This document shows, piece by piece, positions 18,863 to 28,168 of a stretch of DNA of 64,000 nt. The notes below the pieces were generated by a model. The model saw nothing but the letters and a program-made list of their open reading frames with translations, was not told the DNA's origin and did not search any database. The DNA is taken from NCBI RefSeq assembly GCF_014192275.1, contig NZ_JACHXR010000001.1:496001-560000 (forward strand). Direction: 5' to 3'. The first letter of the stretch is position 1. The number at the start of each line of letters is the position of its first letter. The translations under genes were made by a program, and so were the position numbers. Source of the DNA: Halomonas stenophila. GTDB taxonomy: Bacteria; Pseudomonadota; Gammaproteobacteria; Pseudomonadales; Halomonadaceae.

Positions 18863-19683
18863 ACATGACCGAGATGGGCGAGGTGGTCGCCTACCTGCTG
18901 CGCTACCGCAGCGCCGAACGCCAGCCGGGCAGCGGCCGCAAGCGCCGTGCGGCCCGGGAGGGCCAGCTCTCCGAGCGCGATGTCTGCGCGCTGATCGACG
19001 ATGCCAGCGATGCCGAGCGCGAGGCCCTGCGCGATTTCCTGGCCGGGCAGGGGCTGCGGCTGCGGGTCCTGGAGGCTGGCGACTACCCGGGCATCGCACC
19101 GGGCTCGCGCTACTTTGCGCTGTTGCCCGATCCCGAGCTCGAACAGCCGCCGCTCTATACCCGCGAGCCGGTGTTCGACGCCCTGCGCCTGCGCCAGGAG
19201 AGCCGCGGCGAGCTCGCCCAGTGGTACCTGCAGCTGTGGCTGCTGATGCATACCCTGCTCTACACCCGCTACAACCGCGCGCTGTCCGACGTCAGTCGCT
19301 ACCAGGAGGCGACCTTCTCGGCACCCGAGCTGGTGGAGTTGATGCGCGACCAGCTCGAGGCCCTGCGCGGCCTGGGCGAGACGGTGCCGGAGGCCAACCT
19401 GTCGCTGCTCGACGAGCGCGGCGAGGACATCAGCCGGCGGGTGCGGGCCTTCATCGACCTGCAGGTCCGCGCCGGCTTGCTGGAACCCCTGCGCGAGGCC
19501 GCCGAGGAGGGCGGCGAGGTCTGGCAGCAGACCCTGCTCGGCGCCCTGGAGAGCGAGCAGGTCGGCATTCACCAGCTGGGACACCTGCAGGCCCTGGCCG
19601 AGGGACGACTCGAGGAGCCGGGCGCCGTCTCGGCCGAGGCCGGGGTCGGGGCGGAACAGGATGCCGAGGAGGGCGAGGCATGA
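18859..19683 (+). CDS. Wadjet/Mks KITE-like subunit (JetB/MksE-like)
   Basis: The 274-residue product starts inside the kleisin stop codon and its own stop overlaps the SMC start, both as ATGA. The middle (RQESRGELAQWYLQLWLLMHTLLYTRYN and following) and the helical, wHTH-like layout suit a KITE protein of the MukE/MksE/JetB kind that binds the kleisin. The N-terminus is basic (GSGRKRRAAREG) and the C-terminus is acidic. Longer than many JetB proteins (around 200 residues). The role is inferred from operon position. Confidence 0.7.
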   Translation: MNMTEMGEVVAYLLRYRSAERQPGSGRKRRAAREGQLSERDVCALIDDASDAEREALRDFLAGQGLRLRVLEAGDYPGIAPGSRYFALLPDPELEQPPLYTREPVFDALRLRQESRGELAQWYLQLWLLMHTLLYTRYNRALSDVSRYQEATFSAPELVELMRDQLEALRGLGETVPEANLSLLDERGEDISRRVRAFIDLQVRAGLLEPLREAAEEGGEVWQQTLLGALESEQVGIHQLGHLQALAEGRLEEPGAVSAEAGVGAEQDAEEGEA

Positions 19684-22600
19684 GCGTGATCAACCGGATC
19701 GAGGTGGCCAACCTGCTCAACAAGCACGGCGACGTGACGTCTCCCTGGGAGGCCAAGATGCGCCACCTGTTGCTCGACCTGCGCGGCCAGTCCAGCGCCA
19801 TCAGCATGGAGAATGGTTTCGGCAAGACCACCCTGGCGGAGGCGCTGATCGGGCTGCTGTCCCGGGACAAGACCCTGCTGACGCGGACCCGCCGCAAGTG
19901 CTCGCCGACCCAGGTAGCCGGCCAGGGACGCAGCTGGAGCCACCTGCGGGTGGAGTTTCGCTCGCGCAGCGGCCAGGGCGGCCAGGAGGACATGCTGGCG
20001 GCGGCGGGCGAGGAGGTCGCCGGCGAGACCTTCGTCTTCGGCTTCTACGGCTACAGCGACGGCAGCGGCCTGTCCTTCTATCACTACACCGGCCGGCTGG
20101 AAGACGTCCCGGTTCACCACCAGACCGTCGACGGCAAGCTGGCGCTCTATGCCAACAGCGACGTCAAGACGGCCATGGGCCGTCAGGGCGTGCGTCTGAC
20201 GCTCAACCGCGAGGAGTGGCTCGAGGCGGTGGGGGCCCATGTCTCGCGCCGGGAACTGGCCCAGCTCGCCGCCTTCCAGAAGGACGGCGGCGCCGACAAG
20301 AGCCAGATCTTCAACGCCATCCGCCCCCGGGCCGGCGAGAAGGCCGACCAGGCCTTCTTCTTCGAGGTGCTGGCGCCGGAGATCCTCTCCGGCGCCACCC
20401 GCGGCGAGACCGACGAGGGCGAGGAGTTGATCGAGGAGGTCATCCTCAACTCCGGGACCAATATCACCGAGTTGCGTCACCGGCTCGAGGAGGCGGAGCG
20501 CGACCAGCGCCGTACCGGCGACAAGGTGGAGTGTCTCGCCGGGCTGACGGGCCGGGGCGAGGCACTGGTCGAGGCGCGTGATCGCCTCATCGCGCTGGAC
20601 CGGGGGCTGGCCGCCAGCGAGCGCCTGCTCGGCGGCCAGGCGCTGAGCGGGCTGCCGGGGGTGCCGCGGCCTCCAGGGGACGGCGACGAGGCCGAGCGGC
20701 TGGCCGGCTTCGCCTGGGGGGTCGGGGATACCGGCCGACCCCGGGTCTCGGTGTGGCTGCTCGCACGGCTCAGCGGCCTCGGCGAGCGCCGATTGCGCCA
20801 GCTGTTCGCCGACCAGGGGCCGAGGGCGGACCATCATCGCCGGCTGATCCACCTGCCCGAGGCGCCCTGGGTCGCCGCCCGGGACGTCGCCCATCTGAGC
20901 TTCGAGGCCGCCCGTGACTGGCTGGCGGGCAGCCTGGCCTTCGATGACGACGCCGCACGGCACCGCGCCGTTTCGGCCCTGGAGGCGGGCGCCGAGGCCT
21001 TCGAGGCGCTCGATGGCAATCGTTTCCGGGACGAGGTGATCGCCGACCGGCACTACCTGGCCGAGCTGGACCGCGACCTGGCAGGCCTCGACGGCGAGTC
21101 AGAGCGGCTCGACCAGGAGCGCGAGCGCCTCGAATCCCGCCGGCGCGAATTCGTCGACAACCAGAGCTTCTTCACCCAGGCCCTGTCAGAAGGGCTCTTC
21201 GACGAGGCCGAGCTGGAAGCGCCCACGGCCACCGCCGAGGCCTGCCGGGCCGAGGCGGCGTCGGCCCGGCAGGCGCTGCTCGATCACACCACCCGGGTGG
21301 GCGAGCTCTCGCGGGTCGCCGAGTGGCACGCGGCCTTCCGCCGCGAACACCCCGCACAAGACCCGGAGACGCTGCTGGAAGAGAAGCGGGAACGCCAGGC
21401 GACCCTCGAGGCGACGCGGCACGCCGCGACAACCGAGCGCGATGCCGCCGCCGCCGCCGTCGAGACGGCGCGTGGCGAGCTTGGCCGCCTCGATGGGGAG
21501 CGCCAGCGGCTCGCCGGGGAGCGTGCCCCCCTCGAGCAGGGGCGGGCGCCCTGGGAGGCCTTCCGTCGCGGCTGGCCCGACGAGGCCGTGTCCGGCTTCT
21601 GGGCCGGTCGCAAGGCGGCGCTGGCCGAGCTCGACGAGGTCTGTCGCGAGGCGCAGCGCCAGCGCGAGGAGGCCGAGCGACGTCGGGCGCGGCTGACGCC
21701 CCTGGCCGAGGCCGCGGGTCGCTATCGCCGCCTCCACGGCGAGGACGAGCCCGTCCACCTGCGTGATCGCCTGCATGCCGAGGCCCGCACCCTCGCCGAC
21801 GAGGCCCATCATCTCGAGGCCGAGGACGCGCGGCTGCGGGAGCTGCACGCGGCACGCCTGGCCTTCGCCGAGGTCAGCGAGCTGGCGCCGTCGGACTGGC
21901 TGCGGGACGCGCGGCGCCGCTATCCGCGGTTGCTCGCCGAGGCGGAGCAGCTCGAGGTCGAGCTCGCCCGGCGCGAGGCCTACCTGGAACAGTTGAATCG
22001 CGACCCGCTGGAGCGACGCGCCGTGGAGGCCGAGGCCCATGCCTGCCTGGACGCCGCCGGGATCGCCTGGCAACCGTTGCATGGGGTGCTCAACGATCCG
22101 GCCCACCCCGAGGCACGGCGTCGGGACTGGCTGGCACAGGCCGCCGGCCTGCTGTTCGCGCCGGTCGTCGAGGGCACCGAGGCCGCCGGCGCCGCGGCCG
22201 AGGCCCTGGTCGAGGCGGGCTTGGCGGTGCCGGTGGTCGAGCGCGAGCGTCTCGCCGGTTGTCTTGGAGCAGAGGCATCGCCGCTGGGCGCGATCCAGGG
22301 CGTCGAGACCCTGGCGGTGAAGGCCGCCCTGGACCCGCGCCACCTGGAGGCCCTGCGCGAGGCCACCCAGCGGCGCCTGGCCGCCGATCGCCAGCGCCGC
22401 GAGGCGCTGGCGGCCGAGTGCCATCGCCTCGACCCCCATGGCGAGCGCCATGCGCTGGCCCTCCAGGCACGTGAGGCCGACGAGGCGGACGTCGAGGCGG
22501 CGCTGCCGCGGCTGGGGGAGCGGCGCGAGGCCCTCGAGGCACGTCGCCAGGCGCTGGCCCCGCGGCTGACCGATGACGCCCTGAGCTGCATCGACGATTA

Positions 22601-24569
22601 CCAGCGGTTTCTCCAGGAGGGCGGCCAGGTCGCCCTGGAGGAAGCCGCCGAGGAGAGGCTCGCCGCCGAGACGCGCCTGGCCGAGGTCGAGCCGGCCCGC
22701 GAGCGGGCCGCCCGGGAACTCGAGACCCATGGCGACACCTGGCTCGCCGCCGAGCGATTCGCCGATGCCGGGGGTGCCCAGCGACTGGTCGAGCTGGAGG
22801 AACGCCTGGCCGGGCTCGATGAGCAGTGGCAGCAGGCCGAGGCGCGACGGGCGGCGAAGACCGAGGCCCTGGAGGCGGCGCGTGGGCGACTCGACGATCT
22901 CGACGGTCAACTGCGGGGCCTGTTCGCCGATGGCGAGCGTGACCGCCTCCAGGCCCTGGCGGACTACGAGCGCCAGGAAGGGCCGGCCTTCATGGCCGGG
23001 GCCGAGGCCCGCCAGGCGACCCTCGAGGCGGCCCAGGCGCGGGCCGGCCGGCGTGCCGATTTCGATTTCGAGCGGATCCGCGCCTACCTGGCGGTACGCG
23101 ATGCCAGCGGCGGCAGCCAGGCCCTGGAGCGGGACCTGGCCAACCTCAAGCGCCGGCTCAGGGAGACCCGGGAGGCGCGCAAGGCCAAGGACCGGGAGCG
23201 TCGCGACGTCCAGGCGCGCCTGACCGATCAGCAGGCCGCCCTCGGCTGGGTGGATCAACTGGGCATCGCCTGGCTGGAGGCGGTGCGCCAGCTGCCGGCG
23301 GGCTGGGCGCGGCGGCTCGGGGCCCCGCTGGCACCGAGCGAGGCCACCTGGCCCGAGGACGCCCCGCAGGCCGAGGCGCGCGAGGCGGCGCTGGCCCGCT
23401 GGCGAGCCCTCGCCGGCGGCGCGGAGGCAACGGAGCTCGCCGAACTGGAAGGCTGCCAGCAGTCGCTGCTCGACGCGCTAGGCGAGATGCACCTCGGCGA
23501 GCGGGCGCGCGACCGCGAGCGTCAGGCCCGCCAGGTGGCCGAGGCCGAACGGGCGCTGACCGCGGCCCTGGAGGAGAGCGCCCACAGCCGCCTGTTCAAC
23601 GAGACCGAACGGGCCCGGCTGGCGTCCCTGCAGGGGGTGACCGAGGCGACCCTGGCCGACCTGGCCGGCCTGCATGCCCAGCTCGACGAGCAGCTGGCGG
23701 AGCACCGCGGCCGGGTCGCGCGCCTGCAGGCTTCCCGCGACCAGATCGAGGGCACCCTGGTCGAGCGCCTCGGCTCGATCATCGGCGATGCCGCCGGCAA
23801 CCTGGATATCCTCAGGCGCGTGGCCCGACGCGGCAGCGAGCGTCGCGATGGCGAGGACGGCGCCTACTTCGAGGTCAAGGCCGGGCTGATCGGCGGCGAC
23901 CAGCTGCGCGAGCTGATCGTCACCCTGCTGGCCGATATCGACGAGCACCAGGCGGCCCTGCGTCGGCGGGCCGAGCGCGACGGCGGCCTGGCCGAGGGCG
24001 AGGCGCTGCGGCGCGACGACGAGCTGCTGGGACAGATTCGCCGGCGCATCTATCGTGGGCTCTTCCACGACGTGGCGATCCGCCTCAAGCACGACGCCAT
24101 CCGTCCCCATGGGCGGCTGTTCTCGCTCAACGAGGCGATGTCGGAAGGCCAACGCGAGGCGGTATCGCTGATGTGGCTGGTCAAGCTCTCCGAGTTCGCC
24201 ATCGAGCGTGAGCTGCGCGAGCTGCCCGGGCATCACAAGCGCCGCGCCCGGGCCAGCCGCGAGAGCGTGATCCTGCTCGATGGCCTGTTCTCCAAGCTCT
24301 CCCATCGCCGGCTGATCCAGGATTCCCTGGAGTCGCTGCGCAACACCCGCGGGCGCTTCCAGATGATCGGGCTGATCCATAATCCCAACTACGAGAACGA
24401 TGCCGAGATCTTCCCGACCTACCTGGTGGGCAGCGTCATCGGTGGCGTGCAGGGGCAGGGCGGACACGTGATGGTCCGCGACGGGCGAGTGGCCGCTCCC
24501 GAGTCCCTGGGTCGGGGTGAGGGGGAGGCGAGCCTGTTCGGTATCCATGTCACGGAGGCAGCGACATGA
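19680..24569 (+). CDS. Wadjet/Mks SMC-like ATPase (JetC/MksB-like)
   Basis: The product has 1629 residues. Walker A is MENGFGKTT (43-51). Very long Glu/Ala/Arg-rich coiled coils follow, broken by globular parts around residues 300-430 and near the middle, and the C-terminal head carries the signature MSEGQREAVSLMW (1487 on) and a Walker B of the form SVILLDGLFSKLS. The residue after the Walker B Asp (D1534) is Gly, where most SMC/ABC ATPases have the catalytic Glu. In Wadjet the motor extrudes plasmid loops for cleavage. I start it at 19680, the ATGA overlap; the frame stays open upstream but overlaps jetB. Its length exceeds typical JetC and MukB. Confidence 0.85.
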   Translation: MSVINRIEVANLLNKHGDVTSPWEAKMRHLLLDLRGQSSAISMENGFGKTTLAEALIGLLSRDKTLLTRTRRKCSPTQVAGQGRSWSHLRVEFRSRSGQGGQEDMLAAAGEEVAGETFVFGFYGYSDGSGLSFYHYTGRLEDVPVHHQTVDGKLALYANSDVKTAMGRQGVRLTLNREEWLEAVGAHVSRRELAQLAAFQKDGGADKSQIFNAIRPRAGEKADQAFFFEVLAPEILSGATRGETDEGEELIEEVILNSGTNITELRHRLEEAERDQRRTGDKVECLAGLTGRGEALVEARDRLIALDRGLAASERLLGGQALSGLPGVPRPPGDGDEAERLAGFAWGVGDTGRPRVSVWLLARLSGLGERRLRQLFADQGPRADHHRRLIHLPEAPWVAARDVAHLSFEAARDWLAGSLAFDDDAARHRAVSALEAGAEAFEALDGNRFRDEVIADRHYLAELDRDLAGLDGESERLDQERERLESRRREFVDNQSFFTQALSEGLFDEAELEAPTATAEACRAEAASARQALLDHTTRVGELSRVAEWHAAFRREHPAQDPETLLEEKRERQATLEATRHAATTERDAAAAAVETARGELGRLDGERQRLAGERAPLEQGRAPWEAFRRGWPDEAVSGFWAGRKAALAELDEVCREAQRQREEAERRRARLTPLAEAAGRYRRLHGEDEPVHLRDRLHAEARTLADEAHHLEAEDARLRELHAARLAFAEVSELAPSDWLRDARRRYPRLLAEAEQLEVELARREAYLEQLNRDPLERRAVEAEAHACLDAAGIAWQPLHGVLNDPAHPEARRRDWLAQAAGLLFAPVVEGTEAAGAAAEALVEAGLAVPVVERERLAGCLGAEASPLGAIQGVETLAVKAALDPRHLEALREATQRRLAADRQRREALAAECHRLDPHGERHALALQAREADEADVEAALPRLGERREALEARRQALAPRLTDDALSCIDDYQRFLQEGGQVALEEAAEERLAAETRLAEVEPARERAARELETHGDTWLAAERFADAGGAQRLVELEERLAGLDEQWQQAEARRAAKTEALEAARGRLDDLDGQLRGLFADGERDRLQALADYERQEGPAFMAGAEARQATLEAAQARAGRRADFDFERIRAYLAVRDASGGSQALERDLANLKRRLRETREARKAKDRERRDVQARLTDQQAALGWVDQLGIAWLEAVRQLPAGWARRLGAPLAPSEATWPEDAPQAEAREAALARWRALAGGAEATELAELEGCQQSLLDALGEMHLGERARDRERQARQVAEAERALTAALEESAHSRLFNETERARLASLQGVTEATLADLAGLHAQLDEQLAEHRGRVARLQASRDQIEGTLVERLGSIIGDAAGNLDILRRVARRGSERRDGEDGAYFEVKAGLIGGDQLRELIVTLLADIDEHQAALRRRAERDGGLAEGEALRRDDELLGQIRRRIYRGLFHDVAIRLKHDAIRPHGRLFSLNEAMSEGQREAVSLMWLVKLSEFAIERELRELPGHHKRRARASRESVILLDGLFSKLSHRRLIQDSLESLRNTRGRFQMIGLIHNPNYENDAEIFPTYLVGSVIGGVQGQGGHVMVRDGRVAAPESLGRGEGEASLFGIHVTEAAT

Positions 24570-25645
24570 GCGCTCCCGGTGAGGCGGCCCGGGCCGTCCA
24601 GGTCTGGCTGGAGGCGGACTGGTGTCGGCAGTACCGGCGCCAGGGAGCGAGACGCTGGCGCAGCGACACCCTGGTGCGTCGCCTGTACCGCGAGGGCATC
24701 TGCGACTCGGAACTGGCGGGGTGGCAGGCCCTGGCCGAGTTGGCCCGCTTCGGCATCCTCGATGCCCCCGAGGCCCTGCGGCACCGTGTCCCGGTGCGGC
24801 TCGGCCTGTCGGAGGGCGAATGCCACCGCCTGCGCGAGGGGATGGTCGGTCCCGATGCCTCCCTCGGGCTGACGGCCGACCAGGCGATCCCGTGGGGCCT
24901 GGCCCTGGAGCGTCGCCTCGACGACTGGTCGCTGGCGGACCAGCGTCGCCTGGTCGAGGGGCTGCGCCGGCTCGCCGCCGACCTGCCCGAGGCCTATGGC
25001 CTGAGCGCCAAGGTGGCCAGTGCCCGCTACCTGCTGGGCAGCAGCAAGCTGCTCGAGGCGTTGCCGGGCGAACTGGTGCGCCGCTTCGGCATCGAGCCGC
25101 GAGCCTTTCGTGCCGCGCCGGTGTGGCTGCTGGCCGCCATGCCCGAGGTGCCGGAAGGGCTTCTGCTGATCGAGAACCCGCAGAGCTTCGCCCAGGCCTG
25201 CCGGGTCGGGCTGGATTGCCGCCTCGCCCTGGTGTGCAGCTTCGGCTACGGCCTCTCGCTTGGCGAGGCGGTGCTCGACCCGGCGACCGTGCGCCTGGTC
25301 GGCGAGCAGGGGCCGTCCCAGGACCTGACGGCACTGCTCGGCCTGCCGTCGCCGACCTACTGGGGGGATCTCGACCCCGAGGGACTGCGGATCTATCGGC
25401 GCCTGAAGGCGCAGCTGCCCGCCTTGCGGCTTTCCGCGTTGCTCGAGCCGATGGCCTCGGCGCTGGCGGGGCAGGGTGGCCACCCGCTGCATCGCCTGAC
25501 CGGCAAGGAGGGGCAGCGGGCGGCCGGCGACTGGACGCGCGGGGTCGATCAGGAATGGCTGGAGGATGCGACGGTGGCGGCACTGGGCGGACAACCGCTG
25601 TCCTCGGCGCTCGAGGCCGAGTGGATGGCGGCGCTGGTCGATTAA
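24566..25645 (+). CDS. Wadjet Toprim nuclease subunit (JetD/MksG-like)
   Basis: The 359-residue product overlaps the SMC gene by ATGA. The N-terminal half is a helical arm/winged-helix region. The C-terminal half is a Toprim fold of the DUF2220/topoisomerase VI A type: the acidic residue E203 in LLIENPQSF and the paired D268 and D270 in YWGDLDPEGLRIYRRLK form the metal site. A further acidic tail motif (GVDQEWLEDA) follows. JetD cleaves plasmid DNA once the SMC motor stalls. This is the most diagnostic gene of the operon and the reason I call it Wadjet-like. Confidence 0.83.
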   Translation: MSAPGEAARAVQVWLEADWCRQYRRQGARRWRSDTLVRRLYREGICDSELAGWQALAELARFGILDAPEALRHRVPVRLGLSEGECHRLREGMVGPDASLGLTADQAIPWGLALERRLDDWSLADQRRLVEGLRRLAADLPEAYGLSAKVASARYLLGSSKLLEALPGELVRRFGIEPRAFRAAPVWLLAAMPEVPEGLLLIENPQSFAQACRVGLDCRLALVCSFGYGLSLGEAVLDPATVRLVGEQGPSQDLTALLGLPSPTYWGDLDPEGLRIYRRLKAQLPALRLSALLEPMASALAGQGGHPLHRLTGKEGQRAAGDWTRGVDQEWLEDATVAALGGQPLSSALEAEWMAALVD

Positions 25646-25657
25646 GCCATCGAGCCC

Positions 25658-26617
25658 TCAGCGGCCGGCCACCACCCGGTTGCGGCCCTGGTGCTTGGCC
25701 CGGTAGAGGCTGTCGTCGGCGCGTTTCATCAGGATATCCCGGGCATCGCCGACGCGGTGTTCGGCGATGCCGATGCTGACGGTGACGCGGCCGCTCTCCA
25801 TGCCATAGTCCTGTGCGGCAATGTGTTCGCGCAGTCGCTCGGCCAGTCGCTCGGCGTGGGCCCGTGGGGTCAGCGGCAGCAGCAGCGCGAATTCCTCGCC
25901 GCCGAGCCGCGCCAGCAGGTCTTCCTCGCGAAGCAGACCCTGGCAGTGCCCCGCCAGCGAGGCCAGGACCTCGTCCCCCTGCAGGTGCCCCCAGGTGTCG
26001 TTGATGGCCTTGAAGTGATCCAGGTCGAGCATCATCAGCGACAGGGGCGTGGCGTGGCGATTGCTCAGGGAGATCTCCTCATCCAGGCGCTGGAGCAGCT
26101 TGCGGCGGTTGGCCAGCCCGGTGAGGGCGTCGGTGTCGGACAGCGCCCGAAGGCGCTCCTCCTCGGCCACCTGCTCGCTGATGTCGAGCATCATGCCGTG
26201 CCAGAGCACGCCGCTCTCGATCCGCTGGGGTTGGGCGCGGACGGCGATCCAGCGACAGTGTTCGCCCTGGACGATCAGGCGGAACTTGGTGGCGATGGGC
26301 GTGCACCAGCGCACCGAGCGCTCGATGGCGGCCATCAGCCGGGGATAATCGTCGTCGTGGACGCGCTCGAGGGCCGGGCGTGCGTCGCCGGCCAGCACCC
26401 CGGGGTCCAGATCGAGGAATCGCGTTCCGCTCCCCACCAGGTGGGGGAAGTGCAGGTGCCCGGCCTCGCTGCGGTGGAGCTGGAAGATCAACCCGGGCAG
26501 TCGTTCCGCCAGTTCGAGAACCCGCTGCGGCTCCGGTCGTTCTCTGCACGGCATGACATCGATCGAAGGCATGCGGTTGTCCTTGTCGTTCCTGCTGCGT
26601 ACAGGAAGATGCTTCAT
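25658..26617 (-). CDS. PAS-GGDEF diguanylate cyclase
   Basis: The product has 319 residues from the chosen start, where CAGGAG lies six bases upstream of ATG 26617; an upstream in-frame ATG (26719) and a downstream one (26572) are possible. A PAS-like sensor (about 30-150, with TKFRLIVQGEHCRWIAVRAQP) precedes a GGDEF domain with an intact active site RLGGEEFALLLP and the usual DALTGLANRRKL start. It makes c-di-GMP from two GTP. No RxxD inhibitory site is evident just before GGEEF. It is soluble. Its stop lies 12 bases from the convergent jetD stop. Confidence 0.9.
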   Translation of the reverse strand: MKHLPVRSRNDKDNRMPSIDVMPCRERPEPQRVLELAERLPGLIFQLHRSEAGHLHFPHLVGSGTRFLDLDPGVLAGDARPALERVHDDDYPRLMAAIERSVRWCTPIATKFRLIVQGEHCRWIAVRAQPQRIESGVLWHGMMLDISEQVAEEERLRALSDTDALTGLANRRKLLQRLDEEISLSNRHATPLSLMMLDLDHFKAINDTWGHLQGDEVLASLAGHCQGLLREEDLLARLGGEEFALLLPLTPRAHAERLAERLREHIAAQDYGMESGRVTVSIGIAEHRVGDARDILMKRADDSLYRAKHQGRNRVVAGR

Positions 26618-26802
26618 CGTCTCCTGCCGCGTTTCAGGCGCCGGAAGGACAATGTCATTATTTGTAAACGTATCGAGGCGCACATGATACACGGGGGGCG
26701 GGAGGCTGGCACTGCCCATCCGTTGTAGGAGATTGCCGACAATTCTCCGGCATTAACGCCCGTTTCTTTCCTTTTCGTGCTTGTTGTTAGCACGACAACA
26801 GA

Positions 26803-26838
26803 TTGCGGGCGCGGAAGGCGCCGGCACACACGGACAGG
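26803..26838. repeat. Duplicate of a cfa gene segment
   Basis: These 36 bases match 26951-26986 inside the adjacent cfa gene at 35 positions, in the same orientation and 148 bases away. Weaker similarity continues for about 25 bases beyond. It looks like the relic of a local duplication of the cfa 3' region. Confidence 0.75.
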
Positions 26839-26886
26839 CCGAGTGGTGAGCCGGAACAGGCGTCGCCGGCGCATGCTCAGCGCGGA

Positions 26887-28038
26887 TCAACGCGGGGCGT
26901 CGTAGCGGCCCGGGCGGCCCAGCGAGTAGACGACCTGCCACAGCTGCAGGTTGCGGGCGCGGAAGGCGCCGGCACACATGGACAGGTAGTAGCGGAACAT
27001 GCGCCGGGTCCGCTCGTTGTAGCGATCGGCGATCTCGTGCCAGTGGGCATCGAAGTTCGCGAGCCAGGCCATCAGGGTGCGGTCATAGTCGGCGCCGAAG
27101 TTCTGCCAGTCCTCCATCAGCAGGTGCTTTTCGCTGGCCTTGGCGATGTGCATGACCGAGGGCAGCACGCCGTTGGGGAAGATGTAGCGGTTGATCCAGG
27201 GGTCGATGCTGATGTCGGAGTTGTTGGAGCCGATGGTGTGCAGCAGGAAGAGCCCCTCCGGCGGCAGCAGCCGCCGAACCGTCTCGAAGTAGGTCTCGTA
27301 GTTGCGGTGGCCGACATGCTCGAACATGCCGATGGAGACGATGCGGTCGAAGCGTCCCTCCAGGTCGCGATAGTCCTCGAGCAGGATCTCCACGGGCAGG
27401 CCCTTGCAGCGCTCCCGGGCAAGCTCGGCCTGCTCCCGGGAGATGGTGATGCCGGTGACGTTGACGCCATGATGCCGTGCGGCATGCTCGGCCAGGCTCC
27501 CCCAGCCGCAGCCGATATCCAGGACGTGCATGCCCGGCTTCAGGTCGAGCTTGCGACAGGCCAGCTCGAGCTTGGCCTTCTGGGCCTCGTGGAGGCTGCC
27601 CGCGTCCTTCCAGTAGCCGCAGGAATAGCACATGGTCTCATCCAGCATGCGCCGGAAGAGATCATTGCCCAGGTCATAGTGCGCCTCGCCGACGATGTAG
27701 GCTCGGGCACGGCTCTGCAGGTTGAAGAATCCGGACTGCAGCCGATACATGAGTCGCTCGGAAGGGGGCTGGGAATGCGCGCCGAGGCCATGGCGCAGCA
27801 TCAGGTTCGCCATCCGGTCGATGCGGTCGCAGTCCCACCAGCCATCCATGTAGGACTCGCCGAGCCCCAGGGTGCCCTGGTGGAGAATGCGGGCAAAGAA
27901 GTCGGGATGGTAGACGCGGATATCCTGGGGGGCATCGCCGTTGAGGCTCACCCCAGAGCCGTCCAGCAGCTTCTCGACAACGTGACGGGCCCGGGTATCG
28001 GGCAGGGCAACAGGGCCGAGGCGTGAGTCACTGGTCAT
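26887..28038 (-). CDS. cfa: Cyclopropane-fatty-acyl-phospholipid synthase
   Basis: The 383-residue enzyme methylates the double bonds of membrane phospholipid acyl chains using S-adenosylmethionine. The SAM site is HVLDIGCGWGSLAEHAA. Family motifs YDLGNDLFRRMLDETMCYSCGYW and IGMFEHVGHRNYETYF are present, and the N-terminal domain carries LGLGESYMDGWWDCD. I chose ATG 28038 because AGGAGGACT lies just upstream; a frame extension to 28107 has no such site. Cyclopropanation stiffens membranes under salt and acid stress. Confidence 0.94.
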   Translation of the reverse strand: MTSDSRLGPVALPDTRARHVVEKLLDGSGVSLNGDAPQDIRVYHPDFFARILHQGTLGLGESYMDGWWDCDRIDRMANLMLRHGLGAHSQPPSERLMYRLQSGFFNLQSRARAYIVGEAHYDLGNDLFRRMLDETMCYSCGYWKDAGSLHEAQKAKLELACRKLDLKPGMHVLDIGCGWGSLAEHAARHHGVNVTGITISREQAELARERCKGLPVEILLEDYRDLEGRFDRIVSIGMFEHVGHRNYETYFETVRRLLPPEGLFLLHTIGSNNSDISIDPWINRYIFPNGVLPSVMHIAKASEKHLLMEDWQNFGADYDRTLMAWLANFDAHWHEIADRYNERTRRMFRYYLSMCAGAFRARNLQLWQVVYSLGRPGRYDAPR

Positions 28039-28168
28039 GGAGTCCTCCTGGTCCCGCAGTGGCTGGATGCCGGATACTGGCGGCGTAACCGCATCTCCCA
28101 TCATCATAGACCACTGATTAAAGTGCGCATCTTCATGCCACCGTCCGCGTCAACGAGGAGAAAACGTC

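Noticed and set aside
18834-19679. Upstream extension of the SMC frame
   Set aside because: It overlaps the JetB-like gene in another frame; the ATGA junction at 19680 followed by INRIEVANLLNKHG is the natural start.
23478-25583. Minus-strand open frame opposite the SMC and Toprim genes
   Set aside because: Arg/Pro/Gly-rich shadow sequence with no motif; the plus-strand genes are clear.
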